This document shows, piece after piece, positions 23,782-32,076 of a stretch of DNA of 33,021 nt. A program made the position numbers and the translations under genes. Under the pieces are notes generated by a model. It was given only the letters and a program-made list of their open reading frames with translations, was not told the origin of the DNA and searched no databases. How positions within the stretch are numbered: the first letter of the stretch is position 1; each line of letters starts with the position of its first letter. The DNA comes from Fulvivirga kasyanovii (lineage in GTDB: Bacteria; Bacteroidota; Bacteroidia; Cytophagales; Cyclobacteriaceae). The stretch covers positions 1-33,021 of the forward strand of contig NZ_SMLW01000639.1 of assembly GCF_009711405.1 (NCBI RefSeq). Reading direction: 5' to 3'.

Positions 23782-24858
23782 TTATATATACACAATTAGT
23801 TCTGAATATACTTTTGAAGTCTCGCTCCTTGACTCCGGCTTAATGGAATCGGGCGTTGGCGTTGGTAGCCTGTTAAGATAAGCCTCACCATTCCCCCCTG
23901 CTCGTTTACTCTTGCTTAGCTTTAAATTATATTTCGGTATCTCCATGAGCGGCAAAGGTGTACTTGCCTCAAAGAGATAGGCGGTATCTCCATTGGGCAG
24001 CTTCACTTTATCCGGCCCCTTGAAGGAAATATCCTGGCCTTCCGCATGGATTGATGATTTATCCAGAGGAAGCTTATACTTTGATACAATGAAGTATTTC
24101 CAATAGGTTGATCTGGATTCAAAATGCAGTGTGTACGCTTTAGAAGGAAGCACCTCTCCCCTCTCCAGAACTGCAATAAGTTCTTTTTTATCTTTACCGG
24201 TAAGGCTTACGGTAACCATGGCTATGCATGACTGGCGCATGAGCTTTTGGTTAACATAGGCAAAACTCAACTTCTCCTTACCATTTTCATAGACAGTATA
24301 GCGCCCCTGAGGCAACCGGCTCAACTGGAAAAGATATTTGGACAGACCGGACACTTTCTGGTTCGCCACAGTCTTTCCGTCCTCATCTTTAAGTTCAAGG
24401 TGTGTCTCTTTATCCTTGGTGTCAAGGGTATAATAGAAATCACCTTTTTTCACCTGCACCCTGTCTTCTTTTGAAACGTACTCTCCTTTGTGCAACTGGT
24501 AATTGTTGTCCTTTACTTTCCTGGCATGGAGCGTATTGAAGTAAAATACATTACCAACACTCTCAGTGGCCATATCAGTGAAATTGACAAAAGAACTGTT
24601 GGTAGTTGTCAATAAAAATGAGAATTCTATGTCTTCATTATTCAACAGATAATGCAGCAGGCCGTCAGAATTAGATACATCGTAAGAAAGAGATATACCA
24701 TTTTCAGAGTTTTTGATTAAAACTCCCATACGCTGAGCAAGTTGTAAACATTGTGTCGTAGGCACAAAGCGCACATCCCGGTTCAAGTTTTTCACATAAT
24801 AGTTATGTTTAACTTTTAACTCAGCAAATGGGCGATATTGGAACTGTATCTCTATCAT
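23782..24858 (-). CDS. Unassigned eCIS protein between cap and sheath genes
   Basis: 358 residues, no signal peptide or TM helix. The opening MIEIQFQYRPFAELKVKHNY, with FVPTTQCLQLAQRMGVLI soon after, is a pattern I recall from proteins beside DUF4255 genes, but I cannot give a family name. The middle is beta-rich with an SGLSKYLFQLSRLPQGRYTV strand set; the C-terminal about 50 residues are Pro/Ser/Lys-rich and probably disordered. It starts 4 bases after the DUF4255-like stop and ends 34 bases before the sheath start, so it is embedded in the structural operon. A cap-associated or particle-surface role is the most economical guess. Confidence 0.75.
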   Translation of the reverse strand: MIEIQFQYRPFAELKVKHNYYVKNLNRDVRFVPTTQCLQLAQRMGVLIKNSENGISLSYDVSNSDGLLHYLLNNEDIEFSFLLTTTNSSFVNFTDMATESVGNVFYFNTLHARKVKDNNYQLHKGEYVSKEDRVQVKKGDFYYTLDTKDKETHLELKDEDGKTVANQKVSGLSKYLFQLSRLPQGRYTVYENGKEKLSFAYVNQKLMRQSCIAMVTVSLTGKDKKELIAVLERGEVLPSKAYTLHFESRSTYWKYFIVSKYKLPLDKSSIHAEGQDISFKGPDKVKLPNGDTAYLFEASTPLPLMEIPKYNLKLSKSKRAGGNGEAYLNRLPTPTPDSIKPESRSETSKVYSELIVYI

Positions 24859-24862
24859 TCAA

Positions 24863-25411
24863 TTATATAATATTGCTGCTTAGACCTGAGAAAACTGCGG
24901 TATCTCTAAGGAAGTTATCATCCTTGATAGGTACCATACGTACTTTGTACAGAATAGACGGAAGGTATTTACCTCCTACTATACCCCATAGCTGGCTAAG
25001 GGCCTGTATATCCAGATTAGATATTTCAAAAGTTATTTTATCAATGCCAGGATCCAGCCCCGGAGTGTTTTGGTGGTTAAAAACCTTATTGGACTGAAAG
25101 AAGCTGATAACTCCTGACAAGTATTTAAATGAGTCCTGGTAGTTATCCTCAACAAAGTAAGCCGATATCAGTGTATGAATATTGATATTAACAGGAGCTT
25201 CAAGTATAGACACCGAATTGGGTCTTGTATTTACTGACTCCTGCTGAACATTGGCAAGTGTTATGATAAGCTTATCAGATTCTGTCAATGCAGGGGTACC
25301 ATCCTGGTTCACCAGGTTGGACACAATTACAAAATCATCTCCTGTCGAAAACTTATTAGCGAAATAGCTGTTAAGCCTTTCGGACATGGCCATGAAAACA
25401 GATTCTATCAT
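24863..25411 (-). CDS. DUF4255/Pvc16-like tail terminator or cap protein (Afp16-like)
   Basis: 182 residues. Features of the Pvc16_N/DUF4255 family: an N-terminal helix (MSERLNSYFANKF), DKLIITLANVQQESVNTRPN, a VNINIHTLISAYF strand pair, and the FEISNLDIQALSQLWGIVGG segment with KYLPSILYKVRMVP. Afp16/Pvc16 closes the tube and sheath at the end distal to the baseplate. It is the first structural gene of the eCIS operon, 27 bases after the glycosidase gene. Possible starts are Met1, Met7 (base 25393) or Met9; the first is assumed. Confidence 0.88.
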   Translation of the reverse strand: MIESVFMAMSERLNSYFANKFSTGDDFVIVSNLVNQDGTPALTESDKLIITLANVQQESVNTRPNSVSILEAPVNINIHTLISAYFVEDNYQDSFKYLSGVISFFQSNKVFNHQNTPGLDPGIDKITFEISNLDIQALSQLWGIVGGKYLPSILYKVRMVPIKDDNFLRDTAVFSGLSSNII

Positions 25412-25438
25412 AAACTTATATTTTAATCATACAGGCAA

Positions 25439-27307
25439 TTACGGAAGGTTCTTTTCAGAAATGAACCTATGGCTAAACAACAGGAATATAATTACACCTA
25501 TCACAAACCCTCCAAGAAGGTATGAAACCTCCTTCAACCCCATATACTGCAATGCAATAAAGATGAGTGCTACTCCAAGTAGTATTAAAAGCGTAATGCC
25601 AGATTTTATTAATAATTTAAAAACTCTTTTTAGCCTGTGCCCATATCGGTACAGCAGGAAAAAACCACCCATACTCAAACCGAAAATAGCTCCGAATATA
25701 CCGAAAAGGGGTCTTGGGTTTCTTATAAGGGTATATGGGTTATTCAACACTCTGAATGCGAGGCTTAAATACCTCCTGAAACTGAAACGGCTCCTTGTTT
25801 TAGCTACAGCTATGGCTTCCTTATCGCTTAAGGCAAATTTGCTGGCCAAAAGCTCCCATAATTCGGTATAGCCATTGTCATACCCAAGGGCCCAGATACC
25901 TACCCCGCCAAGATCATTCTCAATTACCCAATCGTATTTTTTGCCCAGGGAGACACTGTCCTCATACCATATTTGCCTATAGTTGTTGTTTTTATCCCGA
26001 TAGACATAAAACTTACTTTTACTTACTTCATCTTCGCAGCAGCCACTGTTATAGTGGTTTTTTCTGATATCCCGGAACATCGGGTATCGAATAAATTCTT
26101 TTACTTTGGAAGGAAATCTCAGGTCATAAGTTTCCCATTCAGCACCATAATATGGCAGACCAAGCAATAATTTTGATTTAGGGATACCCAAAGTAAGATA
26201 TTCGTTCACGGCACTTTCAAGGTTATATTGCCACCAGATATTACCACTACCCAGCGGGGCTACGGGACCAGCTACAGTACTGTTGGACCCGTAAAATTCA
26301 TAGCCCATTACCACGTACGTATCAATGTATTGATTTAGTTGCGGGATGTCGTAAACATTATCAAAATCAATGGCCGGAATGGCCAGTGTTATTTTATAAT
26401 CTTTTCGTACTGACCTTAAGCTGGAAGAAAGGTCAATAATAAAGTTATTAAAAGCAGCACGCGAACTGCCTGGGATTTGTTCGAAATCAATGTTAACACC
26501 GTCTGCATCCCTTTCCTTTAGCAAAGAGATCAAGGTATTAATAAATGTAGCCTGGGCACTCTGATTAGCCAAAAACGCTGCATTATTGGCTCTTCCGAAG
26601 TTGGTTACACTTAAAAGCACATCGCAATTGTACCTTTTTGCAGAATCTATCAGGGCTGTAGTTTTCCAGTCATGAATGCTTTTATACCCACCCGTGGCAG
26701 GATCCAGCTCATAGGAGAAATATGCTATTGTGGATAATAGAGAGAAATTATAACTCTTGTATGCAGTTCCCATCCAGAACGGATGCCATCCGAATACCTG
26801 CTTTGTACTGTCAAGTTCATGGACCTTTTTATAGACATTGGTATGCGTAAAAAGATATTTCTTCCTCCAATCGTCTTCCTTTTTGGAGTTGGACGGCGCT
26901 TTCTTTTTCACAGAAAAAAACCTCTCTTCGAAAGCCAGAGTATCTATTACTTTAGCTTCGTTGTTTGTCGCAACTCCCCCAATTTCCTGTTCTGCCCTGA
27001 AAATAGAGTCAATGACCTGCTTTTCTGCTTTGGCACTATCGATTTGTGCCTTTGCTGTTTTTAGTTCAGTACTTAACTTTTCTACTTCCTTCTGCTCCTT
27101 TTCGGAAGATTTCTTTGTAGCAGCATTATCTGCAAAGTCGTTAAGCTTACCTTTTATCCCTTCCTGGGCAACAGCACTTTCCGAAAATAAAAATAACGCT
27201 CCTGTCAAAAGCAATACCAATCCTGATGACTGAATCAAGCCCGACAAATGGAGACCAATGTTCTTAACTATAACACGCATGCCAACAATCTGTAATAATC
27301 TATTCAC
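25439..27307 (-). CDS. Membrane-anchored GH18-type glycosidase at the head of the eCIS operon
   Basis: 622 residues (or 613 from Met10). An N-terminal hydrophobic segment at about 28-47, ending SAVAQEG, looks like a signal peptide or anchor. Residues about 50-110 are a Lys/Glu/Ala coiled coil. The glycoside hydrolase 18 barrel spans about 165-490: VFGWHPFWMG, CDVLLSVTNFG, the catalytic motif DGVNIDFE (269-276, acid/base Glu276; Asn272 replaces the first Asp of the canonical DxxDxDxE spacing), TYVVMGYEFYG, and GGVGIWALGYDNGY. Three hydrophobic helices follow at about 534-553, 566-587 and 594-612. GH18 enzymes cut beta-1,4 GlcNAc polymers; YaaH-like members act on peptidoglycan. It lies 27 bases upstream of the cap gene in the same direction. 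A role in cell-wall opening, particle release or envelope anchoring is inferred. Confidence 0.85.
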   Translation of the reverse strand: MNRLLQIVGMRVIVKNIGLHLSGLIQSSGLVLLLTGALFLFSESAVAQEGIKGKLNDFADNAATKKSSEKEQKEVEKLSTELKTAKAQIDSAKAEKQVIDSIFRAEQEIGGVATNNEAKVIDTLAFEERFFSVKKKAPSNSKKEDDWRKKYLFTHTNVYKKVHELDSTKQVFGWHPFWMGTAYKSYNFSLLSTIAYFSYELDPATGGYKSIHDWKTTALIDSAKRYNCDVLLSVTNFGRANNAAFLANQSAQATFINTLISLLKERDADGVNIDFEQIPGSSRAAFNNFIIDLSSSLRSVRKDYKITLAIPAIDFDNVYDIPQLNQYIDTYVVMGYEFYGSNSTVAGPVAPLGSGNIWWQYNLESAVNEYLTLGIPKSKLLLGLPYYGAEWETYDLRFPSKVKEFIRYPMFRDIRKNHYNSGCCEDEVSKSKFYVYRDKNNNYRQIWYEDSVSLGKKYDWVIENDLGGVGIWALGYDNGYTELWELLASKFALSDKEAIAVAKTRSRFSFRRYLSLAFRVLNNPYTLIRNPRPLFGIFGAIFGLSMGGFFLLYRYGHRLKRVFKLLIKSGITLLILLGVALIFIALQYMGLKEVSYLLGGFVIGVIIFLLFSHRFISEKNLP

Positions 27308-28251
27308 TTATATTTCCAATAAGCAATCTTATGCTTAAGGTTCGTTTACAAACATCCAAAACACTGCACGAAACGACCCCAACCACATTTTGAACTCTGT
27401 TGCAAGTATATATTGGAAATTTATAATTTAAAAACATAATATAATTTATTTGAGAAATAATCTCAATTATAAAACATAACTAAAGAAAGATTTAGAGAAT
27501 TAAAAGACTGCAAACACCTTATAATTCAGACAATTACAGAAGGACTATTCGAATAAACATTCATCTCTTTAAGCCTGTGTAATTTAAATCGATCGAAAAG
27601 ATAAAAGCTCAAAAATGATTTACAAAGTCAATGTGCTTTTTTTTGTAAAAAAGATGAAAAAAAGAAAAACATTAGGAAATCAAATTTGTTTTCCCAGAAC
27701 TTCTTTCTCTATCCGGGTTAACACACGAAAAAAATATTCCGTACATAATGTTCAATAATACTTAATAGATTGTTATATTCGCGGCTTCTTTCAAAACGGT
27801 GCATTTTCTACTCTCAAATACACTTTAATTTCAACAAAACCGGTTTCACCCCCTTTTACGACCTGTCAATTGCAGGCTGACGCACGGACAAATACAGGAT
27901 GCTGCCATGTTACATTATATTGAAGTTTAATGTTCATTGATCAAATCTGCTTCTGTAATATTTGCTTCCTTATTGACATAATTTAGAAATAAGGCCGAAA
28001 AACAACTTTTTAGCGGCATTACCACACCTGAGTTTTTAAGCGCTAATATATCTTTTATAACAGACATTTATTTGGTATATTGATAAGGAGACTACCAGGT
28101 ATCATATTGGGAATATAGTTCCTGATTTGATAATGTACCAGCCCTAACTAACAGGAGGTAAATGATTAGTAGTAAGTGATTTACAAGCAGTTCTGTCTCA
28201 ATTGGCATGGTTTTAAACTATAAGCATACTTATAAAACAAACTAAAAACAG
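27308..28251. promoter_or_regulatory. Long AT-rich divergent intergenic region upstream of the eCIS operon and the TonB receptor
   Basis: About 940 bases separate the divergent glycosidase and TonB-receptor genes, so promoters for both should lie here. It is AT-rich with no open frame of useful length. I found no match to TAnnTTTG with a spaced TTTG in either direction. An inverted pair, ATTTCCAATA at 27312-27321 and TATTGGAAAT at 27411-27420, lies just upstream of the glycosidase start and could be an operator pair; in such AT-rich DNA it could also be chance. Confidence 0.5.
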
Positions 28252-30429
28252 TTGGCTATGAAATGTACTTACAATCTATCGAAACTAGCGGTTATGTTTT
28301 GCCTGCTATGGGCTTCTTCCCCCTTATACTCGCAGGCGGACACCACCGAAACTGATTTTTTTGACCTGACCCTGGAAGAGCTGCTGAATATTGAAATAAG
28401 CAGTGCATCCAAAACTTCCCAGAAAATATCAGATGCCCCGAGTGTGGCTTCACTGGTAAACCAAAATCAAATTCAGAAATACGGTTGGATCAGCATACAT
28501 GATATTATGGGGAATATGCCTGGGTTTTCCCAGTCAAAGGACTACGACAGACGAACGTTATCCAGCCGGGGCCTTTATGAGGGTTGGAACAACAACCACC
28601 TCCTCATGCTGGTAGATGGAGTACCTGTAAATGACAACTTGTACGGGACGGCATATACCTGGGAAATAACACCTATGGTTTTCACCAAATCCCTGGAAGT
28701 GATCAGGGGCCCGGGTTCAGCACTTTATGGATCCAATGCAACCAATGGTGTGGTGACTATCAATACGCTTAGCCCCGCGGACCTGAATGGTATTGGAACT
28801 GCAAGGGTCAGGATAGGATCAAGGGGTACAAAAATTTATGATGCCATAACAGGTGCAGAAAATGACAGGGCTTCTATCCTACTGGCCTTTAACTCCTTTG
28901 AAACCCTGGGGAACGAGTACATGTCATTCGACGACACCAGAGATTTTGCAGGCAACTACCTCACTTCTCAAAGAAAGGTACAGGATGACCGGTCAAGCAA
29001 TTACATTTTTGCCAAGATCGCGGGTAAAGGTTCACTTGAAGGGCTGTCTGTTCAGTATCATGAACAGCACTGGAATTTCCAAACCGGGCACGGCTGGCTT
29101 TTTTACATCCCTGACCAGCCGGAATCCATGAAGGAGTTCAGGAGGCTGATAGCGGTAAAATATAAGCCCAATAATGTAGATTCAGACTTTGGCTATGAGA
29201 TTATGTCGAGGTACCAGCGTCATGGTATCGACTGGAATATGCGGTACTATTCCGACAATGCTTTCAGCGGTTTCTACCCTGACGGCGTAACCGAATATTT
29301 AAGAACCCATGCCGACGATGTACTCACGAGGTTACAGGCCAGCTATAAATTAGGCAAGTCATCTTCTCTCCTGGCAGGTGTTGAGCACACTATCTTCCTT
29401 TATAACGGAGATAAAGCCCATAGCAGTAACATAGACCTGAACAACACTTATGAGGCTAATCCGGGCAATAAATTCGTAGATGCTAACCCATGGTTTGAAT
29501 TTGTAGAAGAAAAGCCGGTGAATACCCTTGGTATATTCGGACAATACATTTCTCCAAAATTTGGAGACAAACTCCAGGCTACCCTGGGCGCCAGGTTCGA
29601 CACTCAGTCTTTTGACTATATTGATATATATGACGCCAATAGATCTGAGAAGAGCAAATCCTTCAGCCAGTTCAGCCCAAGGCTTGGTATTGTATATTTT
29701 GCTACTTCTGACCTTACCTTCAAAGGACTCGCAGGCAGGGCCTTCAGAACCCCGGCCCCTACTGAAATGTTTGGTGCCAATACGTACTCCCTGGCTTCCA
29801 ACATCGGTGAGCTTGAACCAGAGATCATTACCACCTATGAGCTGGCCACTGACTGGAAGATCAGCAGTAAATTTAACCTGAGGGTCAATGGCTTCCATAC
29901 ACACTTTGAAAACCAGATCGCTTACAGTGTGGCCAATGCCAACCTGAGCACCAATGTATACTCTCTGACTTCTACAGGCATTGAGTCGGAACTGCTGTTT
30001 ACATTGAGCAAATTTTCAGGGTTTTTCAACTATTCCTATGCTACACGACTGGATGAGGAAATACTGGACGACACTATTGATGAAAGCAAGGATGAGCTCA
30101 CCTGGGTACCTCAACATACTGCCAACCTGGGGCTAACCTATACTTCCAGGTACTTTTACCTGAGCACGGTAATACACCACCAGGGAGAGGTTATGAGAAG
30201 GACTTCCGATATAACCGCAGAAACTGCTTTATTCAGACCAGAATCTATCGATGCCTGGACGGAAACAGACTTGAAACTTGCCTACACTCCAACCAATAAA
30301 ATAGAAGTTGGCGTACTGATCAAAAACCTTTTTGATACGGAAGGTCAGCTTGTGAAAAACAACGCTTATACTTTTGATTATAACAGACCTGAGAGAAGCG
30401 TACTCTTTGATGTGAAGTTAACATTCTGA
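28252..30429 (+). CDS. TonB-dependent outer-membrane receptor
   Basis: 725 residues, a usual length. The signal peptide ends near residue 27 (SSPLYSQADT). A segment FFDLTLEELLNIEISSASKT precedes the plug domain, in the style of Bacteroidota receptors; the plug shows HDIMGNMPGF, HLLMLVDGVPVND, SLEVIRGPGSALYGSNATNG and VVTIN. A beta-barrel of about 550 residues follows, including LGARFDTQSFDY, RAFRTPAPTEMFG and a last strand RSVLFDVKLTF ending in Phe. It would import a siderophore, cofactor or oligomer using TonB energy. No SusD-type partner or regulator is next to it, so the ligand cannot be guessed. Two in-frame ATGs lie 6 bases apart at the start (28252 is given). It is divergent from the eCIS operon. 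Confidence 0.93.
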   Translation: MAMKCTYNLSKLAVMFCLLWASSPLYSQADTTETDFFDLTLEELLNIEISSASKTSQKISDAPSVASLVNQNQIQKYGWISIHDIMGNMPGFSQSKDYDRRTLSSRGLYEGWNNNHLLMLVDGVPVNDNLYGTAYTWEITPMVFTKSLEVIRGPGSALYGSNATNGVVTINTLSPADLNGIGTARVRIGSRGTKIYDAITGAENDRASILLAFNSFETLGNEYMSFDDTRDFAGNYLTSQRKVQDDRSSNYIFAKIAGKGSLEGLSVQYHEQHWNFQTGHGWLFYIPDQPESMKEFRRLIAVKYKPNNVDSDFGYEIMSRYQRHGIDWNMRYYSDNAFSGFYPDGVTEYLRTHADDVLTRLQASYKLGKSSSLLAGVEHTIFLYNGDKAHSSNIDLNNTYEANPGNKFVDANPWFEFVEEKPVNTLGIFGQYISPKFGDKLQATLGARFDTQSFDYIDIYDANRSEKSKSFSQFSPRLGIVYFATSDLTFKGLAGRAFRTPAPTEMFGANTYSLASNIGELEPEIITTYELATDWKISSKFNLRVNGFHTHFENQIAYSVANANLSTNVYSLTSTGIESELLFTLSKFSGFFNYSYATRLDEEILDDTIDESKDELTWVPQHTANLGLTYTSRYFYLSTVIHHQGEVMRRTSDITAETALFRPESIDAWTETDLKLAYTPTNKIEVGVLIKNLFDTEGQLVKNNAYTFDYNRPERSVLFDVKLTF

Positions 30430-30448
30430 TCAGGGCCATTGACAAACA

Positions 30449-30487
30449 CAAAGCCTTTGGGGAGCAATCCTCAAAGGTTTGTTTTTT
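30449..30487 (+). terminator. Rho-independent terminator of the TonB receptor gene
   Basis: CCTTTGGGGA (30454-30463) pairs with TCCTCAAAGG (30468-30477) over 10 bp including one G-U; outer CAAA/TTTG adds to the stem. A run of six T follows (30482-30487). It lies about 20 bases after the receptor stop. Confidence 0.88.
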
Positions 30488-30654
30488 GCAAACCATCAAT
30501 GGGTTATTGGAGGTTTAACTTCTAAAGCTGCCCCTAAGAATCTACCATAATCACGCAGAGACAGAGTTTCCCCATACAACCTGTCACCATTAAAGTATGT
30601 TCATTGGCTAATTCTGCAATTAGTCGGCAAAATATGCCACTGGTCGCGCTCCCA

Positions 30655-30685
30655 TTTGCAACTGAACAGGAAGATGCTACCTTTG
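30655..30685 (+). promoter_or_regulatory. Candidate Bacteroidota-type promoter
   Basis: TTTG (30655-30658), 19 bases, then TACCTTTG (30678-30685), matching the -33 TTTG and -7 TAnnTTTG elements known for the primary sigma factor of Bacteroidota. Transcription would start near 30690 and meet a terminator at 30715-30749. It could be chance. Confidence 0.4.
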
Positions 30686-30714
30686 AATCAATTAAAGCCA
30701 ACTATAGACAACAG

Positions 30715-30749
30715 AAATCCCCCGGGGCCAGGTCCTCGAGGGATTTTTT
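30715..30749 (+). terminator. Orphan rho-independent terminator
   Basis: AAATCCC (30715-30721) pairs with GGGATTT (30740-30746), with further inner pairing CGGGG / CCTCG, and is followed by six T (30744-30749). It is not next to a called protein gene; it may end a short RNA or back up the receptor terminator. Confidence 0.75.
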
Positions 30750-30942
30750 GTTTTTGCCTATTTGTGGAATATTGCATAACCCTTGCAATCCGCACATTGC
30801 CATTATAGAAGTTTGTCAACTGCTTTTGCCGATTGCCATTAACAAACAACAGAAAAGTGGCCTCTCTCTTCAGAGATTCAACTTAACCCACTTGTGTCTC
30901 TCGGAAATTTAGTTTGATCTGAAAAAAGTACAGGGCCCTGAA

Positions 30943-30975
30943 AACCCAAAGGCGAGTAAAACTCGCCTTTGGGTT
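30943..30975 (-). terminator. 14-bp perfect hairpin, probable terminator of the amidotransferase transcript
   Basis: Perfect 14-bp arms AACCCAAAGGCGAG (30943-30956) and CTCGCCTTTGGGTT (30962-30975) with a 5-base loop. On the minus strand it is followed by TTTTC only, a short T run. It lies about 155 bases past the amidotransferase stop and directly after a possible 31-codon gene. Confidence 0.65.
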
Positions 30976-30977
30976 GG

Positions 30978-31073
30978 CTAGTATTTACGACAACAAAGGT
31001 CATCATAAATCACTGTACAGCCTCCTGTCACTAAGAGATGAATATCTCCATCGTGTAGTATAAATTTACGCAT
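30978..31073 (-). CDS. Possible 31-residue peptide with GG-C junction
   Basis: ATG at 31073 to TAG at 30978 encodes 31 residues: MRKFILHDGDIHLLVTGG, then CTVIYDDLCCRKY. The stop codon lies 2 bases before the 14-bp hairpin, as expected for a compact gene plus terminator. A Gly-Gly followed by a Cys-rich tail resembles double-glycine leader peptides with a core of three Cys, but no modification enzyme or peptidase/ABC exporter is visible nearby. A frame of this length can arise by chance. Confidence 0.28.
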   Translation of the reverse strand: MRKFILHDGDIHLLVTGGCTVIYDDLCCRKY

Positions 31074-31128
31074 TTGATTTCAGAATTCAATAACAACTGC
31101 CCTTAAATTTTCATGCCTTTCAGAAGCA

Positions 31129-31986
31129 TCAAACCTCCACTTTCCGAAGCTTTACGGAGAGGTCTTTATACACCAGCACCATATGATTATCCGGTATGGT
31201 TTTCCAGTCCTGGGCTATGTCAGTGAGTTTTTCTGATACGATCATTACAGATTTGTCACTTCCTTCGGATGGCACCATATAGCACACTCCATCTTCGCAC
31301 ACGTATTTGCTGCCTTCGGAGTAATATAGGGTCAGTGGTTTTACCTCTTTACTCGTGGTATACCGCAGGCCGACCATCCTTTCGCCGTCAACGAAAACCA
31401 TATTAAGGTATGCCGGTGCTGTAATGGATTTAGCCTCCATCATTTCTTTCAGGGCAACGATCATCTCTTCAAATGAATCAGCTACATCATCGGCTGTAAA
31501 ATCAGCCTTTTTCGCAGAAAGATATTCTAAAAAGAGCGCAAACAAATGCTCGGAATCCGTTTGCCCCTTCAACCAGAGATAGCGCTCGTCCGACAGCCGG
31601 TCTTTCAATGAGCGCTTGATCTTATCAAACTCCTCCACGCCACCGTTATGCGCCATTAAATAATTTCGATAATGAAAGGGATGGCAATTAGACTCTGATA
31701 CATCCCCAACACTTGCTGCCCTGACATGGGCGATCAGGCAATCTGACTGTACCAGGGAGGCCAGATACCTCAGGTTCCTGTTGTTCCATGCCGGGTATAT
31801 GGACACAAAAACCGCCGGCTGGTGGGTAATATGTTTATGATACCACCCTACACCAAAACCATCACCATTAAGGGGTTCCTCTATTTCCTTAGCTTCAAAG
31901 CTCTGTTTGATCATAGAGTTGTCCGGCTCGTAAAGGAACTTATCCATTAACACCGGCTGACCGAGGTATGCTAGTAACCTGCACAT
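31129..31986 (-). CDS. Class II glutamine amidotransferase (YafJ/EgtC-like)
   Basis: 285 residues. It begins MCRLLAYLGQPV, where Cys2 becomes the N-terminal nucleophile after Met removal, fixing the start. Other family motifs: NGDGFGVGWYH (about 40-50), LIAHVRAASVGDVSESNCHP (about 85-104), LMAHNGGVEEF (about 110-120) and GQTDSEHLFALFLEYL (about 140-155). The family uses an Ntn fold to release ammonia from glutamine or to cut gamma-glutamyl amides; YafJ substrates are not established. Without an EgtB/D neighbour, ergothioneine synthesis is not supported. It lies 90 bases downstream of the phosphomannose isomerase gene, on the same strand. Confidence 0.92.
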   Translation of the reverse strand: MCRLLAYLGQPVLMDKFLYEPDNSMIKQSFEAKEIEEPLNGDGFGVGWYHKHITHQPAVFVSIYPAWNNRNLRYLASLVQSDCLIAHVRAASVGDVSESNCHPFHYRNYLMAHNGGVEEFDKIKRSLKDRLSDERYLWLKGQTDSEHLFALFLEYLSAKKADFTADDVADSFEEMIVALKEMMEAKSITAPAYLNMVFVDGERMVGLRYTTSKEVKPLTLYYSEGSKYVCEDGVCYMVPSEGSDKSVMIVSEKLTDIAQDWKTIPDNHMVLVYKDLSVKLRKVEV

Positions 31987-31991
31987 AATTC

Positions 31992-32021
31992 AGCATTAAT
32001 TAATCTATATAAGTTAATGCT
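31992..32021. promoter_or_regulatory. Inverted repeat upstream of the amidotransferase gene
   Basis: Arms AGCATTAA (31992-31999) and TTAATGCT (32014-32021) are perfectly complementary over 8 bp with a 14-base AT-rich spacer, starting 6 bases before the amidotransferase ATG. It could be an operator overlapping a promoter, or a chance AT-rich dyad. Confidence 0.3.
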
Positions 32022-32076
32022 AAATTTTGATATTACAGCCGGTGCTGCTTTCCTTTTTTTTGGGTTCTCCGGCCTG

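Larger units (their letters stand above)
30488..30942. other. Intergenic stretch after the TonB receptor
   Basis: About 455 bases without a supported protein gene. A long open frame starting at a TTG at 30604 is crossed by a strong terminator and shows no protein-like composition, so it is not called. The region does hold a promoter-like and terminator pair described separately. Confidence 0.55.

Noticed and set aside
6901-25411. Prophage or type VI secretion system
   Set aside because: No capsid, portal, terminase, lysis or integrase genes, and no TssJ/L/M membrane complex or ClpV; the DUF4255-like cap, two tube-type genes and the tape measure family point to eCIS.
27636-27653. CTTTTTT/AAAAAAG inverted repeat
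   Set aside because: Pure A/T homopolymer runs in an AT-rich region; no stable stem.
30604-30912. 102-codon open frame on the plus strand after the TonB receptor
   Set aside because: It starts at TTG, is crossed by a strong terminator hairpin (30715-30749) and shows no coherent domain or composition.
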